59,791 nucleotides of DNA from an uncultured Pelagibacteraceae bacterium (GCA_902627935.1 CACOLA010000005.1:1-59791), one strand, 5' to 3'; shown: positions 36,903-49,200, counted from the stretch's first letter. The notes: a model not told the origin generated them from the letters alone. Program-made: numbers and translations.

Positions 36903-38383
36903 TGAATTTTCCTATTCTTTCATCTTTAATATTATTGCCAACCATTGGTGCCTTATTTTTATTTTTTACAAAAAATAAGGAAGGAAATAATTTAACAGCT
37001 AAATATGTGGCGTTATTTACTTCTGTTGTTAATTTTTTAATCTCAATTTATCTGTGGGTTTTTTTTGATCAATCTACATCTAGTTTCCAATTTATAGAAG
37101 ATAGAAAATGGATTGAAGGGTTTATAAATTATAAAGTTGGAGTAGATGGTATTTCAATTTTATTTATTATATTAACCACATTTATAACTCCACTTTGTAT
37201 AATATCTGTAAATAATTCTGTTAAAAATAGATTAAGAGATTTTTTAATTGCAATTCTCATCATGGAAAGCTTCATGATTGGTGTTTTTTGTGCACTTGAT
37301 TTAGTAGTATTTTATTTATTTTTTGAAGCTGGATTAATCCCTATGTTCTTAATAATAGGAATTTGGGGTGGTGAAAGACGAGTATATTCTGCATTTAAAT
37401 TTTTTTTATATACATTGTTAGGATCTGTTTTGATGTTGGTTGCAATAATTTCAATTTATTGGATTACAGGAACAACTGACGTGGTTCAACTATATGATAT
37501 TGGTATTGATGTAAAATATCAAAATCTATTGTGGTTAGCATTTTTTAGTTCATTTGCTGTTAAAACACCTATGTGGCCAGTTCATACATGGTTACCAGAT
37601 GCACACGTTGAGGCTCCTACTGCTGGATCTGTTTTGTTAGCTGCCATATTATTAAAGATGGCTGGATATGGATTTATAAGATTTTCTTTAGGTCTTTTCC
37701 CGGTTGCATCTGAAGTATTTACGCCATTAATTTACATCTTGAGTGTTATAGCAATCATATTTACTTCACTGATAGCTTTAATGCAGGAAGATATGAAAAA
37801 GTTAATTGCTTATTCATCAGTCGCGCATATGGGTTTTGTAACTTTGGGAATATTTACTTTGCAACAACAAGGAATTGAAGGAAGTATAATTCAAATGATT
37901 AGCCACGGATTAGTTTCGGCAGCATTATTTTTAACTGTTGGTGTAGTTTATGACAGAATGCATTCTAGATTGATAAGTACATATGGTGGACTAGTTTCTG
38001 TAATCCCAAAATATTCAATATTGTTCATGTTATTTGCTTTGGCATCTCTAGGTTTACCCGGAACCAGTGGTTTTATTGGCGAGTTTTTAATATTAATGGG
38101 AGCTTTTAAAGATAATTTTTTAGTGGCTGTTATAGCAAGTATTGGGGTTATTTTAGGAGCTGCATACATGTTGTGGCTTTACAAAAGAGTAGTATTTGGA
38201 AAATTAATAAACGAAGATCTTAAAAAAATTTTAGATTTAAATCGATCTGAATACTTTATCTTAAGTTGCTTAGCTGTGCCAATCTTGTTTTTTGGTTTTT
38301 ACCCTGATCCATTAATCAACACTATTGAAGTTTCTGTTACTGATTTAATTAATATGCATAACACAAATATAGCTGGTAAATAA
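36902..38383 (+). CDS. nuoM: NADH-quinone oxidoreductase subunit M (antiporter-like)
   Basis: The 493-residue antiporter-like subunit has the signature FYLFFEAGLIPMFLIIGIWG with the pumping glutamate, and WPVHTWLPDAHVEAPTAGSV with the conserved His and Asp residues. Spacing to nuoN is one base. Confidence 0.97.
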   Translation: MNFPILSSLILLPTIGALFLFFTKNKEGNNLTAKYVALFTSVVNFLISIYLWVFFDQSTSSFQFIEDRKWIEGFINYKVGVDGISILFIILTTFITPLCIISVNNSVKNRLRDFLIAILIMESFMIGVFCALDLVVFYLFFEAGLIPMFLIIGIWGGERRVYSAFKFFLYTLLGSVLMLVAIISIYWITGTTDVVQLYDIGIDVKYQNLLWLAFFSSFAVKTPMWPVHTWLPDAHVEAPTAGSVLLAAILLKMAGYGFIRFSLGLFPVASEVFTPLIYILSVIAIIFTSLIALMQEDMKKLIAYSSVAHMGFVTLGIFTLQQQGIEGSIIQMISHGLVSAALFLTVGVVYDRMHSRLISTYGGLVSVIPKYSILFMLFALASLGLPGTSGFIGEFLILMGAFKDNFLVAVIASIGVILGAAYMLWLYKRVVFGKLINEDLKKILDLNRSEYFILSCLAVPILFFGFYPDPLINTIEVSVTDLINMHNTNIAGK

Positions 38384-38384
38384 T

Positions 38385-39803
38385 ATGGAAAATTTAAATT
38401 TGGTATTACCTGAAATTTTTATCTCACTCTCAATAATGTTTTTACTTGTGTTAGGTGTATTTAAAAAAGATAGTTCAAAAATTATTTTTAATTTTTCTTT
38501 GTTTGCAATTTTAATTACAACAACAATAACAATAAATGAAACTTTCTTAATAACTAGAGAAACTTTATTTAATGAAAGTGTTGTTATTGACAGTATGTCT
38601 TCACTAATGAAAATTATAACTTTAATTGGAGGTTTTTTAGTTTTAATTATTTCATCAAGTTATTTAAAAACTTTTAAAATTTATAATATAGAATACCCAA
38701 TTCTTATTTTGAGTTCTATTCTAGGTATGATGGTAATGATCAGCTCAAATGATTTAATTGTTTTTTATATGGGTTTAGAATTACAATCATTAGCTCTTTA
38801 TGTTCTGGCAACATATAACAGAGATCAATTAAAATCATCTGAAGCTGGTTTAAAATATTTTGTTTTAAGCGCATTATCGTCAGGATTATTGTTGTATGGT
38901 TGTTCATTAATATATGGTTTTTCTGGTTCAACTAATTTTGATATTATATCAAATCAACTAAATTCTGATGAATATGTTTTAACATTTGGAATTGTGTTTA
39001 TCTTAGTTGGTTTAGCATTCAAAATTTCCGCAGTTCCATTTCATATGTGGGCGCCTGATGTTTATGAAGGATCTCCAACAACCGTAACATTATTTTTTAC
39101 AATGGTACCAAAAATAGCTGCCTTGACTGTATTTATAAGATTTTTATATGTTCCTTTTTTAAATTTAATTGATCAATGGCAAATGATAATTATTTTCTTA
39201 TCAATTGCTTCGATGATTTTTGGAGCTGTTGCTGCAATAGGACAAACTAATATTAAAAGACTAATAGCTTACAGTTCCATTAGTCATATTGGTTATACAT
39301 TAGCAGGACTAGCTACTGTATCAAATGAAGGAATACAAAGTTCTATAATCTATATTTCAATATATGTTGTTATGAATTTAGCCTTTTTTTCTTGTCTATT
39401 GATGCTAAGAAGAAAGGATCAATATTTTGAGGATATTGATGATCTTTCAGGTTTATCAAAAAACCATCCACTATTATCTTTATGTCTACTTGTAATATTA
39501 TTTTCTTTAGCTGGTATACCCCCTCTAGCTGGTTTTTTTGCAAAATTTTATGTATTTAAAGCAGTTTTAGAGCAATCAATGTACTTCTTGGCTATAGTTG
39601 GACTTTTATCCACTGTAGTAGCAGCTTTCTATTATTTAAGAATTATTAAAATAATTTATTTTGATAAAGAAAAAGAAAAGTATGATAGCGATCACAGTTT
39701 ATGGTTGAAATTTTCTCTTGCATGTTCAACTGTATTAATTCTTTTATATTTCATATTTCCAAGTCATTTAATTGAAGTTGTATCTAGAATTAATATTATT
39801 TAA
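38385..39803 (+). CDS. nuoN: NADH-quinone oxidoreductase subunit N (antiporter-like)
   Basis: The 472-residue antiporter-like subunit shows FYMGLELQSLALYVLATYNR and PFHMWAPDVYEGSPTTVTLF, typical of NuoN. It ends the nuo operon; its stop codon shares its last base with the birA start (TAATG), so transcription and translation probably continue into birA. Confidence 0.97.
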   Translation: MENLNLVLPEIFISLSIMFLLVLGVFKKDSSKIIFNFSLFAILITTTITINETFLITRETLFNESVVIDSMSSLMKIITLIGGFLVLIISSSYLKTFKIYNIEYPILILSSILGMMVMISSNDLIVFYMGLELQSLALYVLATYNRDQLKSSEAGLKYFVLSALSSGLLLYGCSLIYGFSGSTNFDIISNQLNSDEYVLTFGIVFILVGLAFKISAVPFHMWAPDVYEGSPTTVTLFFTMVPKIAALTVFIRFLYVPFLNLIDQWQMIIIFLSIASMIFGAVAAIGQTNIKRLIAYSSISHIGYTLAGLATVSNEGIQSSIIYISIYVVMNLAFFSCLLMLRRKDQYFEDIDDLSGLSKNHPLLSLCLLVILFSLAGIPPLAGFFAKFYVFKAVLEQSMYFLAIVGLLSTVVAAFYYLRIIKIIYFDKEKEKYDSDHSLWLKFSLACSTVLILLYFIFPSHLIEVVSRINII

Positions 39804-40342
39804 TGAAATTAAAGAAATTTATATATAAAAAAGTAAAAAGCACAAATGATACTGCTATAAATCTTATTAAAAGTAAAAATTTTAAATCTGGTATAGTCAT
39901 TACAGAAACACAATCAAAAGGAAAAGGACGTTATGGAAGAAATTGGATTTCATATAAAGGAAATCTATTTGCTACAATTTTTCATGAGTTTAATTTATCT
40001 AATTTGTCAATTTCCAGAATTACAAAGATTAACTGTTTATTGGTTAAGAAATTATTATTAAGATATACTAAAAAAAAAATTACTTTCAAAAAACCAAATG
40101 ATTTATTAATTGAAAAAAAAAAAATTAGTGGAATTCTTCAAGAAATAATATCATTTTCAAATAAAAAGTTTTTAATAACCGGTATAGGTATAAATTTGAT
40201 AAAAAATCCAATTATAAAAAATTATTCAACAACCAATTTAAAAGAATTGACTAAGAAAAATATTACTAAATTAAAAGTAGAAAATGATTTAAAAAAAATT
40301 TTTGAAAGAAATATGACAAAAATGTATAAATTGAAAAATTGA
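39803..40342 (+). CDS. birA: Biotin--[acetyl-CoA-carboxylase] ligase, minimal form
   Basis: The 179-residue protein contains only the catalytic ligase core: TQSKGKGRYGRNWIS is the biotinyl-AMP loop (GRGRxGR-W in relatives) and KKPNDLLIEKKKISGIL is the KWPND..K-GIL motif with Trp replaced by Lys. It lacks the N-terminal HTH of E. coli BirA and most of the C-terminal SH3-like domain (E. coli BirA 321 residues). Thus it attaches biotin to carboxylase carrier protein but should not be a DNA-binding repressor. Position between nuoN and coaX is typical of alphaproteobacteria. Confidence 0.9.
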   Translation: MKLKKFIYKKVKSTNDTAINLIKSKNFKSGIVITETQSKGKGRYGRNWISYKGNLFATIFHEFNLSNLSISRITKINCLLVKKLLLRYTKKKITFKKPNDLLIEKKKISGILQEIISFSNKKFLITGIGINLIKNPIIKNYSTTNLKELTKKNITKLKVENDLKKIFERNMTKMYKLKN

Positions 40343-40343
40343 A

Positions 40344-41090
40344 ATGTATATTTTAGGAGACATAGGAAACACTGAAACAAAATTATATTTAGTTTCTAAA
40401 AAAAATAAGATTTTAAAAAAAATTACTTTTATTTCAAAAAAAGTAAATATAAAAAACTTGAATAATTTGTTTATAAAAAATAAAATTCATTTAAGTAAAA
40501 TTGAAAAAATTCTTTTTTGCAGCGTTGTTCCAAAAACATTTAAAATAATTAAAAAATTTTTATTAAAAAAAACAAAAGTTAAATGTCATGAAGTTAAAAA
40601 TTTAAATCTTAAATCTCTAATCAAAATAAAGGTTGATTTCAAACAAGTAGGATCTGACAGGATTACAAATTCTATAAGTCTCATGAATAAAAAAAATAAT
40701 TATATTATTTTAGATTTTGGAACCGCTACAACATTTGATGTTTTGGTCAACAATACATATATTGGAGGTATTATTGCTCCAGGGATTAATTTATCTTTAA
40801 CTACACTCTCTGATAAAGCATCTTTAATTCCTAAAATTAGATTAAAAAAAATTAATAAAGTAGTTGGAAAAAACACTATCTCAGCAGTAAGATCCGGTTT
40901 TTTTTGGGGATATGCAGGTTTGATTGACAATATTATTAATTTAATCAAGAAAGAAACTAGAAAATCTTTCAAAGTTGTATTAACTGGTGGTTTTTCATAT
41001 TTATTTAAAAATTCAATTAAAACGAAAGTTATTCATAATAAAGATATTACAATAAAGGGTCTAATTAAAATCTCAAAATTAATTTTATAA
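40344..41090 (+). CDS. coaX: Type III pantothenate kinase
   Basis: The 248-residue ASKHA-fold kinase has the phosphate-1 motif GDIGNTETK (residues 5-13), the VGSDRI substrate loop and the phosphate-2 motif ILDFGTATTFDV, followed by GGIIAPGI. It performs the first step of CoA synthesis without feedback inhibition by CoA. It starts one base after birA and precedes rnj by one. Confidence 0.93.
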   Translation: MYILGDIGNTETKLYLVSKKNKILKKITFISKKVNIKNLNNLFIKNKIHLSKIEKILFCSVVPKTFKIIKKFLLKKTKVKCHEVKNLNLKSLIKIKVDFKQVGSDRITNSISLMNKKNNYIILDFGTATTFDVLVNNTYIGGIIAPGINLSLTTLSDKASLIPKIRLKKINKVVGKNTISAVRSGFFWGYAGLIDNIINLIKKETRKSFKVVLTGGFSYLFKNSIKTKVIHNKDITIKGLIKISKLIL

Positions 41091-41091
41091 T

Positions 41092-42753
41092 ATGAAAGAT
41101 GAATTATTATTTTGCCCCCTAGGTGGATCTGGAGAAATAGGAATGAATATGAATCTATTTGGCTATGGTCAGCCTGGAGATCATAAATGGATTATGGTTG
41201 ACATAGGGGTAACTTTTGCTGATGATACTATCCCTGGGGTTGATTTGATTTATCCAGACCCAGGTTTTATTGTTGAGAGAAAAGATAATTTATTAGGAAT
41301 AGTTTTAACACACGCTCATGAAGATCATATAGGTGCAATAGCTCATTTATGGCCCAAGTTAAAATGTAAAATTTTTGCAACACCATTTACAGCCGTCTTG
41401 ATTAGAGAAAAATTTAGAGAAAAACATATTGATATTACAAATGAATTAAAAATTGTTGAGCTTAATGGAAAAGTTAAACTTGAACCTTTTGATATAGAAT
41501 ATATTACTCTTACTCACTCAATTTTAGAACCTAACGGTTTAAGAATTCAAACGCCAGCCGGTGTTATTTTACACACAGGCGACTGGAAAGTGGATCCAAA
41601 CCCTTTAGTTGGAGATAATATAAACTCTAAACGACTTAAACAGATTGGTGATGAAGGGGTTTTGGCGATGATTTGTGATTCCACAAACGTATTTAGTGCT
41701 GGAAGATCGGGTTCAGAGCTTGATGTAAGAAAAAACATACTAAATATAATGGAAAGACTTAAGAAAAGAATAATAATCACTTCTTTTGCATCCAATGTAG
41801 CTAGAATGGAAACAGCATTTTATTGTGCCGAAAAAACAGGTAGACAAATTTCCTTAGTTGGAAGATCCATGCACAGAATTTATAAAGCTGCAAGGCAATG
41901 CGGTTATTTAAAGAATACAATTGAACCAATAGACCCTAGAGAAGCAAAACATTATTCTAGAGAAAAAATAGTATATTTATGTACTGGTAGTCAGGGTGAA
42001 CCGATGGGTGCTATGATGAGGATTTCAAATTACACACATCCAGATATTTTTGTTGAAAAGGGTGATGCTGTAATATTTTCATCGAAAATTATACCTGGTA
42101 ATGAAAAAAAATTATATAAATTACACAATCAACTAGTGAAAGATGGAATTGAAGTAATTTCAGAAGAAACCGAATTTATTCATGTCTCAGGTCACCCTAA
42201 TAGAGATGATTTAAAAGATATGTATGAATGGGTAAGACCTAAGTGTGTGATACCAGTTCATGGAGAACACCGGCATATGATAGAACACATAAATTTTGCA
42301 AAAGAAATGCAAGTTCCTTATCCAGTCCAAGTAGAAAATGGAGATATAGTAAAACTTTACCCTGGAAAAAAACCTGAAGTCTACGATAAAGCTCCAAGTT
42401 CTAGATTATATTTAGACGGAAATGTAAGTGTTGATGAAGATGCTCAATCAATAAAAGATAGAAAAAATTTGAGTGCTAATGGCTATTTAGAGGTGACTAT
42501 TTTGATTACTCCAAAGGGAAATATTCATAATAATCCGATATTAAGTTTTAGAGGTTTACCTATTGATGATAAGGATGATTTTGTCTATGGAATTGAAGAT
42601 GAAATAGAAAAAACAGTTAGAAGTTTCAAATTAGGAAGTAAACAACAAGAGCACAATTTAATAGATGCTTTAAAGATTTCCTGCCGAAAATTTTCAAAAG
42701 AAAAAACAGGAAAAAAACCCCTTACAAACATTAATTTAGTAAAAATAGTATGA
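41092..42753 (+). CDS. rnj: Ribonuclease J
   Basis: The 553-residue metallo-beta-lactamase/beta-CASP nuclease has the zinc motif H74-x-H76-x-D78-H79 (THAHEDHIG), HTGDWKVD, and the beta-CASP region with CTGSQGEPMGAM and HVSGHPNRDDL. It is a 5'-to-3' exo- and endoribonuclease for RNA processing and decay, found in alphaproteobacteria in this gene position. It overlaps the next gene by 4 bases. Confidence 0.96.
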   Translation: MKDELLFCPLGGSGEIGMNMNLFGYGQPGDHKWIMVDIGVTFADDTIPGVDLIYPDPGFIVERKDNLLGIVLTHAHEDHIGAIAHLWPKLKCKIFATPFTAVLIREKFREKHIDITNELKIVELNGKVKLEPFDIEYITLTHSILEPNGLRIQTPAGVILHTGDWKVDPNPLVGDNINSKRLKQIGDEGVLAMICDSTNVFSAGRSGSELDVRKNILNIMERLKKRIIITSFASNVARMETAFYCAEKTGRQISLVGRSMHRIYKAARQCGYLKNTIEPIDPREAKHYSREKIVYLCTGSQGEPMGAMMRISNYTHPDIFVEKGDAVIFSSKIIPGNEKKLYKLHNQLVKDGIEVISEETEFIHVSGHPNRDDLKDMYEWVRPKCVIPVHGEHRHMIEHINFAKEMQVPYPVQVENGDIVKLYPGKKPEVYDKAPSSRLYLDGNVSVDEDAQSIKDRKNLSANGYLEVTILITPKGNIHNNPILSFRGLPIDDKDDFVYGIEDEIEKTVRSFKLGSKQQEHNLIDALKISCRKFSKEKTGKKPLTNINLVKIV

Positions 42754-42995
42754 GTAATACAGGTTTAGCAATTATATACATCATAATATGGTGGGTTACT
42801 TTTTTTGCTATTCTTCCAATAGATGTAAATAGAAAAAAACCATTTAAAATTGATGGAGAAGACCCTGGATCACCTGAAAATCCAAAAATGCTTAAAAAGT
42901 TCACATATTGCACTGGAATAACTACTATTATTTTCTTAATAATTTACTTATTAATGAAATATGATTATTTAAATTTAAGAAATATAATTACCTAA
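42750..42995 (+). CDS. DUF1467 family small membrane protein
   Basis: The 81-residue protein has two membrane helices and the diagnostic [11 protein letters not shown] followed by the polar loop [14 protein letters not shown]. This matches DUF1467, whose function is unknown and which in alphaproteobacteria is usually placed before proS, as here. It overlaps rnj by 4 bases and precedes proS by one. Confidence 0.88.
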   Translation: MSNTGLAIIYIIIWWVTFFAILPIDVNRKKPFKIDGEDPGSPENPKMLKKFTYCTGITTIIFLIIYLLMKYDYLNLRNIIT

Positions 42996-42996
42996 T

Positions 42997-44331
42997 ATGT
43001 ATTTAACTAAATCATTTATTCCAATTTTAAAAAATAATCCGTCAGAGGCAAAAATAAAATCTCATCAATTAATGTTAAGAGTAGGAATGATTAAACAATC
43101 ATCAGCAGGAATTTATTCTTGGTTACCTTTAGGGTTCAAAGTAATGAAAAAAATTGAGAAAATTGTACGTGAGGAACAAAATCGTATTGGAGTTCAAGAA
43201 ATTTTGATGCCAACAATACAATCTAGTGAGATTTGGAAAGAAAGTGGCCGTTATGAGGATTATGGTGAGGAAATGCTAAGGATTAAAGATCGTCAAGGTA
43301 GAGAGATGCTTTATGGTCCTACAAATGAAGAGCTTGTTACGGATATTTTTAGAACTTCAGTTAAATCTTATAAATCATTACCACAACTTCTCTATCATAT
43401 TCAATGGAAATTTAGAGATGAGGTAAGACCTAGATTTGGAATTATGAGATGTAGAGAATTTTATATGAAAGATGCTTATTCTTTTGATATTTCAGACGAG
43501 GAGGCACTCTTTTCTTATAATAAATTTTTTTTATCATATTTAAGAACTTTTAGACGTTTAAGTTTAACTGCGATTCCTATGGCAGCTGACACAGGACCAA
43601 TAGGAGGAAATCTCTCCCATGAATTTATTATTTTAGCAGATACTGGTGAAAGTAAAATATTTACTGATAAAGATATATTTAAAGTAAGTAGTGACAATAC
43701 TAAAGTAGAAAAAAAATCTTTAGATGAGCTAAGAAAAGAATATGAAAAATTTTATGCAGTGACTGATGAAAAATTTAATAAAAAAGAATTTGAGAATCAA
43801 GTTCCCGAGGAAAACAGATTAATTACAAAAGGCATTGAAGTAGGTCATATATTTTATTTTGGCGATAAATATTCGAAACCAATGGGAGCATCAGTAGATT
43901 TGCCTGGTGGAAAAAAAGACTTTGTTAAAATGGGGTCTTACGGCGTTGGTGTTTCGAGGTTAGTAGGAGCAATTATTGAGGCTAAGTATGATAATCAGAA
44001 TGAAGTCATGAAATGGCCAATTTCTGTTGCTCCTTTTGATATTTCGTTAATTCCAATGAATAATAAAAATGACAATTCTGCTTTAGAAAAAGCAAATAAT
44101 ATAAATAATGAATTTATTAAGAATGATATTGAAGCAATTATAGATGATACAGATGAAAATTTTTCATCAAAAATTAAAAAGATGAATTTAATAGGAGCAC
44201 CATTTCAAATTATCATTGGAAAAAAAACTGAAGGTGACTTATTAGAATTTAAAGAAATTGGCCTGGAAACTAAAAGAATAAAATTAGAAGAGGTCATAAA
44301 AATAATCAAAAAAGAAAAAGCAAAAAATTGA
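42997..44331 (+). CDS. proS: Prolyl-tRNA synthetase (short, alphaproteobacterial type)
   Basis: The 444-residue class II synthetase lacks the inserted editing domain of the roughly 570-residue E. coli enzyme, as is usual in alphaproteobacteria. Visible motifs are [19 protein letters not shown] at the start, motif 2 around [19 protein letters not shown] and the C-terminal anticodon-binding domain. Mischarged Ala-tRNA-Pro would have to be corrected by another factor. It overlaps lolC by 4 bases. Confidence 0.95.
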   Translation: MYLTKSFIPILKNNPSEAKIKSHQLMLRVGMIKQSSAGIYSWLPLGFKVMKKIEKIVREEQNRIGVQEILMPTIQSSEIWKESGRYEDYGEEMLRIKDRQGREMLYGPTNEELVTDIFRTSVKSYKSLPQLLYHIQWKFRDEVRPRFGIMRCREFYMKDAYSFDISDEEALFSYNKFFLSYLRTFRRLSLTAIPMAADTGPIGGNLSHEFIILADTGESKIFTDKDIFKVSSDNTKVEKKSLDELRKEYEKFYAVTDEKFNKKEFENQVPEENRLITKGIEVGHIFYFGDKYSKPMGASVDLPGGKKDFVKMGSYGVGVSRLVGAIIEAKYDNQNEVMKWPISVAPFDISLIPMNNKNDNSALEKANNINNEFIKNDIEAIIDDTDENFSSKIKKMNLIGAPFQIIIGKKTEGDLLEFKEIGLETKRIKLEEVIKIIKKEKAKN

Positions 44332-45560
44332 TCACTACTCTTGAAAAAGAAATTACAATTAGATTTTTAAAGGCAAGAAAAAAAGATAGCTTTTTAAATA
44401 TAATTTCAATTTTTTCATTCATAGGAATTAGTTTGGGTGTAGCAGTATTAATTATTGTTATGTCCGTAATGAATGGATTTAGAACAGAGTTAATAAATAA
44501 AATTGTGGGTTTTAATTCTCATATTACAGTTCAACCGTATGATCAAAAGATAGATTTAAAAAATATTGAAAAAAAAAGTTTAAAATTAATTTCAAAAAAT
44601 TTAATTCTAAGTAATTCAGGTGAAGCGATAGTTATCAGAGAACAAAGTTCAAAAGGTGTTCTTTTGAGAGGATATCTTGAAAATGATTTTTCAAAATTAG
44701 ATTTAATAAATAATAAAGACTTTGAGGGTCAAAATAAATTGCTAAGCAAAAATTTTATTTCAATAGGAAAAGAATTGAGTTTTAATTTAGATTTAAAAAT
44801 TGGTGATACTATAACTATCATGTCATCATCTGGTGTTGAGACTATTATCGGGAATTTGCCAAAAAAAAAATCTTTTATTGTTTCTTCAATTTTTCATAGT
44901 GGATTAGCTGAATTTGATAATAATATAATTTTTTTGAATCTTGAAACTCTTGAAGAGTTTTCTAATTTAGACAAAAAAAAACGTAATTTAGAAATTTATT
45001 TAAAGAACCCACAAAAAATTGAAAATCAAAAAAATATAGTTCAAAAAATTTTTCCTAATAATTTTGTCTTTACCTGGGCAGATTTAAATCAGTCTTTATT
45101 TTCTGCACTTAAAGTAGAGAGAAATGTTATGTTTATAATTTTATCTTTAATAATAATTGTAGCAGCATTTAATATTATTTCAGGTCTTACAATTTTAGTT
45201 AAAAATAAAACTAAAGATATAGCAATACTTAAATCAATTGGTGTGTTAAATAATTCAATAATAAAGATATTCTTTTTAGTTGGTGTTATTATAGGTATAT
45301 CAGCAACATTATTTGGAATATTATTAGGAGTTATGTTTTCGATCTATGTAGAGAATATAAGAGAATTTCTCAGCAATACATTTGATTTAACTTTATTTCC
45401 AGAAGAAATTTATTTTTTAAGTACTCTTCCATCTGAAATAAATATTACATCTATTTTTCTAATTTCAATTTCTTCTATTTTTATAACAATTATAGTATCA
45501 ATTTTTCCCGCAATGAGCGCTGCTAAATTAGATCCTGTCAAATCTCTTAAATATGAATAA
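44328..45560 (+). CDS. lolC: Lipoprotein-releasing ABC transporter permease (LolC/LolE family)
   Basis: The 410-residue protein has one N-terminal helix, a large periplasmic domain (about 60-260) and three C-terminal helices of the FtsX/MacB fold. The start is TTG at 44328 (TTGA overlap with proS): the conserved [20 protein letters not shown] precedes the first internal ATG by dozens of residues, so the TTG is required. With LolD it extracts lipoproteins from the inner membrane. Only one LolC/E-type gene is present, so a homodimer is likely. Confidence 0.93.
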   Translation: MITTLEKEITIRFLKARKKDSFLNIISIFSFIGISLGVAVLIIVMSVMNGFRTELINKIVGFNSHITVQPYDQKIDLKNIEKKSLKLISKNLILSNSGEAIVIREQSSKGVLLRGYLENDFSKLDLINNKDFEGQNKLLSKNFISIGKELSFNLDLKIGDTITIMSSSGVETIIGNLPKKKSFIVSSIFHSGLAEFDNNIIFLNLETLEEFSNLDKKKRNLEIYLKNPQKIENQKNIVQKIFPNNFVFTWADLNQSLFSALKVERNVMFIILSLIIIVAAFNIISGLTILVKNKTKDIAILKSIGVLNNSIIKIFFLVGVIIGISATLFGILLGVMFSIYVENIREFLSNTFDLTLFPEEIYFLSTLPSEINITSIFLISISSIFITIIVSIFPAMSAAKLDPVKSLKYE

Positions 45561-46230
45561 TTTTATACAATTATTAAATCTCTCAAAAAGTTTTGATACT
45601 AAAAAAAAAGTAAAAGTTTTAAAACAAATTAATTTTAAATTTAGATTAGGAAAAATTTATTCTTTAATGGGCCCGTCAGGCTCAGGTAAATCTACATTAC
45701 TAAATCTTATTTCTTTAATTGATAGACCGTCAAAAGGATTTATTAAATATCAAGGTAAACAAATTGATTTTAAAAAAAATATAGAAAATGATTTATTTAG
45801 GGCCAAAAATATAGGTATTATATATCAACAAGATAATTTATTAAGTGATTTTACAGCTTTTGAAAATGTTTACTTATCAAGTTTAGCAGCTGGTAATAGT
45901 AAAAATAGTGCTGAAACTAAAACAAAACATATCCTTAAAGCTGTTGGTCTTTCTCATAGATTAGATCATTTCCCAAGTGAACTTTCAGGCGGAGAAAAAC
46001 AAAGAGTTTCAATAGCAAGAGCTATTATAAATGAACCAAAAATAATACTTGCTGACGAACCGACAGGAAGTCTTGACAAAAAAACTTCATTGGAAATTTT
46101 TTCTTTACTAAAAAAACAGAAAAATTCTAAAAGATTAATAATTTTTGCAACTCATAATAGATTCTTTGCTAATAAGTCTGATTGCTTGTTGGAAATGGTA
46201 GATGGTAATATAAAATCTGCTAATGCCTGA
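45553..46230 (+). CDS. lolD: Lipoprotein-releasing system ATP-binding protein LolD
   Basis: The 225-residue ABC ATPase has Walker [10 protein letters not shown] (40-48), signature LSGGE (144-148) followed by [10 protein letters not shown], and Walker B IILADEP (164-170). It overlaps lolC and dnaE by 8 bases each. Confidence 0.95.
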   Translation: MNNFIQLLNLSKSFDTKKKVKVLKQINFKFRLGKIYSLMGPSGSGKSTLLNLISLIDRPSKGFIKYQGKQIDFKKNIENDLFRAKNIGIIYQQDNLLSDFTAFENVYLSSLAAGNSKNSAETKTKHILKAVGLSHRLDHFPSELSGGEKQRVSIARAIINEPKIILADEPTGSLDKKTSLEIFSLLKKQKNSKRLIIFATHNRFFANKSDCLLEMVDGNIKSANA

Positions 46231-49200
46231 GTCTAATTTTAAAAATTTTAATCATTTAAAAATACATTCTCAATATTCAATTTGTGAAGGTGCTATCAAA
46301 ATTGATGATTTAAAAGCAAATGCAAAAGAATTGAAAATAAAAGCACTTGGACTATGTGATACATCAAATTTATGTGGAGCAGTTGAATTTTCTGACAAAA
46401 TGTCAAAAATCGGAACTCAACCCATAATTGGAACCCAAATTAATTTTAAGTTTGAGGAAACAGTTGGTTTGTTGCCCTTATTCGCTCTTGATCAAAACGG
46501 TTATAAAAAGATTATTGAATTATCATCAAAATCTTATTTAGATAATGATGAGGTTTCTGATCCACATTTAGATATTAATTGTTTACTTGAACTAGATAGT
46601 TCTGGTATTTCAATTTTTTCTGGCACAGTATTAGGTTTATTTGGAAAATTATTTGAAAAAGGAAAATTAAATGAAATAAGCGAACTTTATTCTGATTTAA
46701 ATAAACATTTTAAAGACAGATTTTATTTAGAAATACAAAGGCACAATGATACAAATGAAGAATATTTTGAAAAATTTAATCTTAATCAATCAAATAATCT
46801 TGAAATACCAATAATTGCAACTCATGAAGTTTTTTATTTGACAAAAGATATGCACGAAGCTCATGATGCTTTAGTATGCATTGGTAACAAAACTTACATT
46901 AATGAAAAAAATAGAATTAAGTTTAGCAATGAACATTATTTAAAAAACGATACTGAAATGTCAAAGTTATTTGCTGATATTCCAGAGGCATTAGAAAATA
47001 ATTATAATTTTCCGCTTAGATGTAGTTTTAGACCTCTTTTTTCAAAACCAATTTTACCAAATATAAGTTCAACTGAGGATGGTAATGCTAGTGATATAAT
47101 TAAAAAAATTTCTTTAGACGGCCTCAAAGAAAAATTTATTAAATTTTTTAATGTTAGATCAAATGAAATGGAAAATAATAAAGATTTTCTAAATTATAAA
47201 GATCGATTAGACCATGAATTGGAAATTATTATTAAAATGGATTATGCCAGCTATTTCTTAATAGTCTCTGATTATATAAAATGGGCTAAAAGTAATGATA
47301 TCCCTGTTGGACCTGGAAGAGGATCTGGTGCTGGTTCATTAGTTGCTTGGTGTTTATCTATTACCGATGTAGATCCAATAAAATATAATTTAATTTTCGA
47401 ACGTTTTTTAAATCCTGACAGAATTTCAATGCCAGATTTTGATATTGATTTCTGTGAGGAAAAAAGAGATTTAGTTTTCAAATATTTGAATGAAAAATAT
47501 AAAAATAGTGTTGCTCATATAATTACATTTGGAAAATTAAAGGCAAGAATGGTTATCAGAGATGTAGGTCGGGTCTTGGGTCTTTCTTATGGTTTTGTTG
47601 ACAGTATATCAAAAATGATACCATTTGATCCTTCAAGACCTCAAACTCTATCAGAATGTATTGGAGATGAACCAAGACTTCAAAAAATGATTAACGAAGA
47701 TCCCAAAGTTAAAAAACTTACTGAACTTTCATTAAAACTAGAGGGATTAAATAGGAATGTTGCAACACATGCTGCTGGTGTGGTTATTGCAGATAAAAAA
47801 TTGACTGAAGTTGTACCTTTGTATAAAGATGCTTCAGCAAATTTATTATTACCCTCAACACAATTTGATATGTACTCTGCAGAAAATGCTGGGTTAGTAA
47901 AATTTGATTTTCTAGGCTTAAAAACACTTACAGTAATTAATAATACTCAAAAATTGATTAAGAAAAATAATAAAGAATTTGACATAGAAAATATTAGCTT
48001 TGAAGATCAAAATGTCTTTCAATTAATGTCATCAGGTAAAACTGTAGGATTGTTTCAAATTGAAAGCGCTGGTATGAGAGATGCCCTAACACATATGAAG
48101 CCTAACCATATTGAAGATATTATAGCCCTGGTTGCTTTATATAGGCCTGGCCCAATGAGCAATATTCCAATTTATAATGACTGTAAACATGGTAGAAAAA
48201 CCCCTGACTATTTGCATCCATTACTTGAAGAAATTCTTAAGCCAACTTATGGAGTAATTATTTATCAAGAACAAGTTATGCAGATAGCTCAAAAATTATC
48301 TGGTTTTACTGCTGCTCAAGCAGATTTATTAAGAAGAGCAATGGGTAAGAAGAAGAGAGCCGAGTTAGAAAAACAAAAACAAAATTTTATCGCAGGAGCC
48401 ATTAATAATGGGATCAGTAAGGATGTTGCAGCTAGTATTTTTTTAAAAATCGAGCCATTTGCAGAATACGGTTTTAATAAAAGTCATGCTGCTGCTTACG
48501 CAATCATCTCTTATCAAACTGCATATTTAAAAACTTATTTTCCAAAAGAATTCATTGCAGCCTCAATGACAATGGATATTTCAAATCAAAATAAACTCGG
48601 TGAATTCTATGAGGAATTAAAAAGACTTGATATCGAAATAATTAGACCAGATATAAATGAGTGTTATGCTGATTTTAAAACTGAAAATAATAAATTTTAT
48701 TATGCTTTAGGAGGAATTAAGGCAGTAGGATTAGAGGCCATATCTAATATTGTTAAAGAGAGAGAACAAAATGGAAAATTTTTATCAATTAATGATTTTA
48801 TTAAAAGAGTTAATCCAAAAGACATTAATAAATTACAATTAGAAGGTTTAGTTAAATCAGGAGCTTTTGATAAATTCAATGATAACAGACAGTCAATATT
48901 TAATTCTATACCTAATATTATTACTAAATCCAAAAATAATTTTGATAATAAAACTGCTAATCAAATCGATTTATTTGGCGAAAGTGAAGAAAATATCAAT
49001 GACATATTAGAAGATATAAAGGATTGGGAGTTTGAAGAAAGATTATCTAAAGAGTTTGAAGCAGTTGGTTTTTTTATCTCCGATCATCCATTAAACCAAT
49101 TTAAGGAAGTTTTTAATGATTATAAAATTACTGATTATCAGAATTTTTATTCAAACGACCAAATTAAAGAAAACAATATAGCTGCCACATTATTAAAAAT

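Noticed and set aside
40700..40972. 90-residue minus-strand ORF in coaX
   Set aside because: Antisense to the conserved ATP-binding motifs of CoaX; low complexity only.
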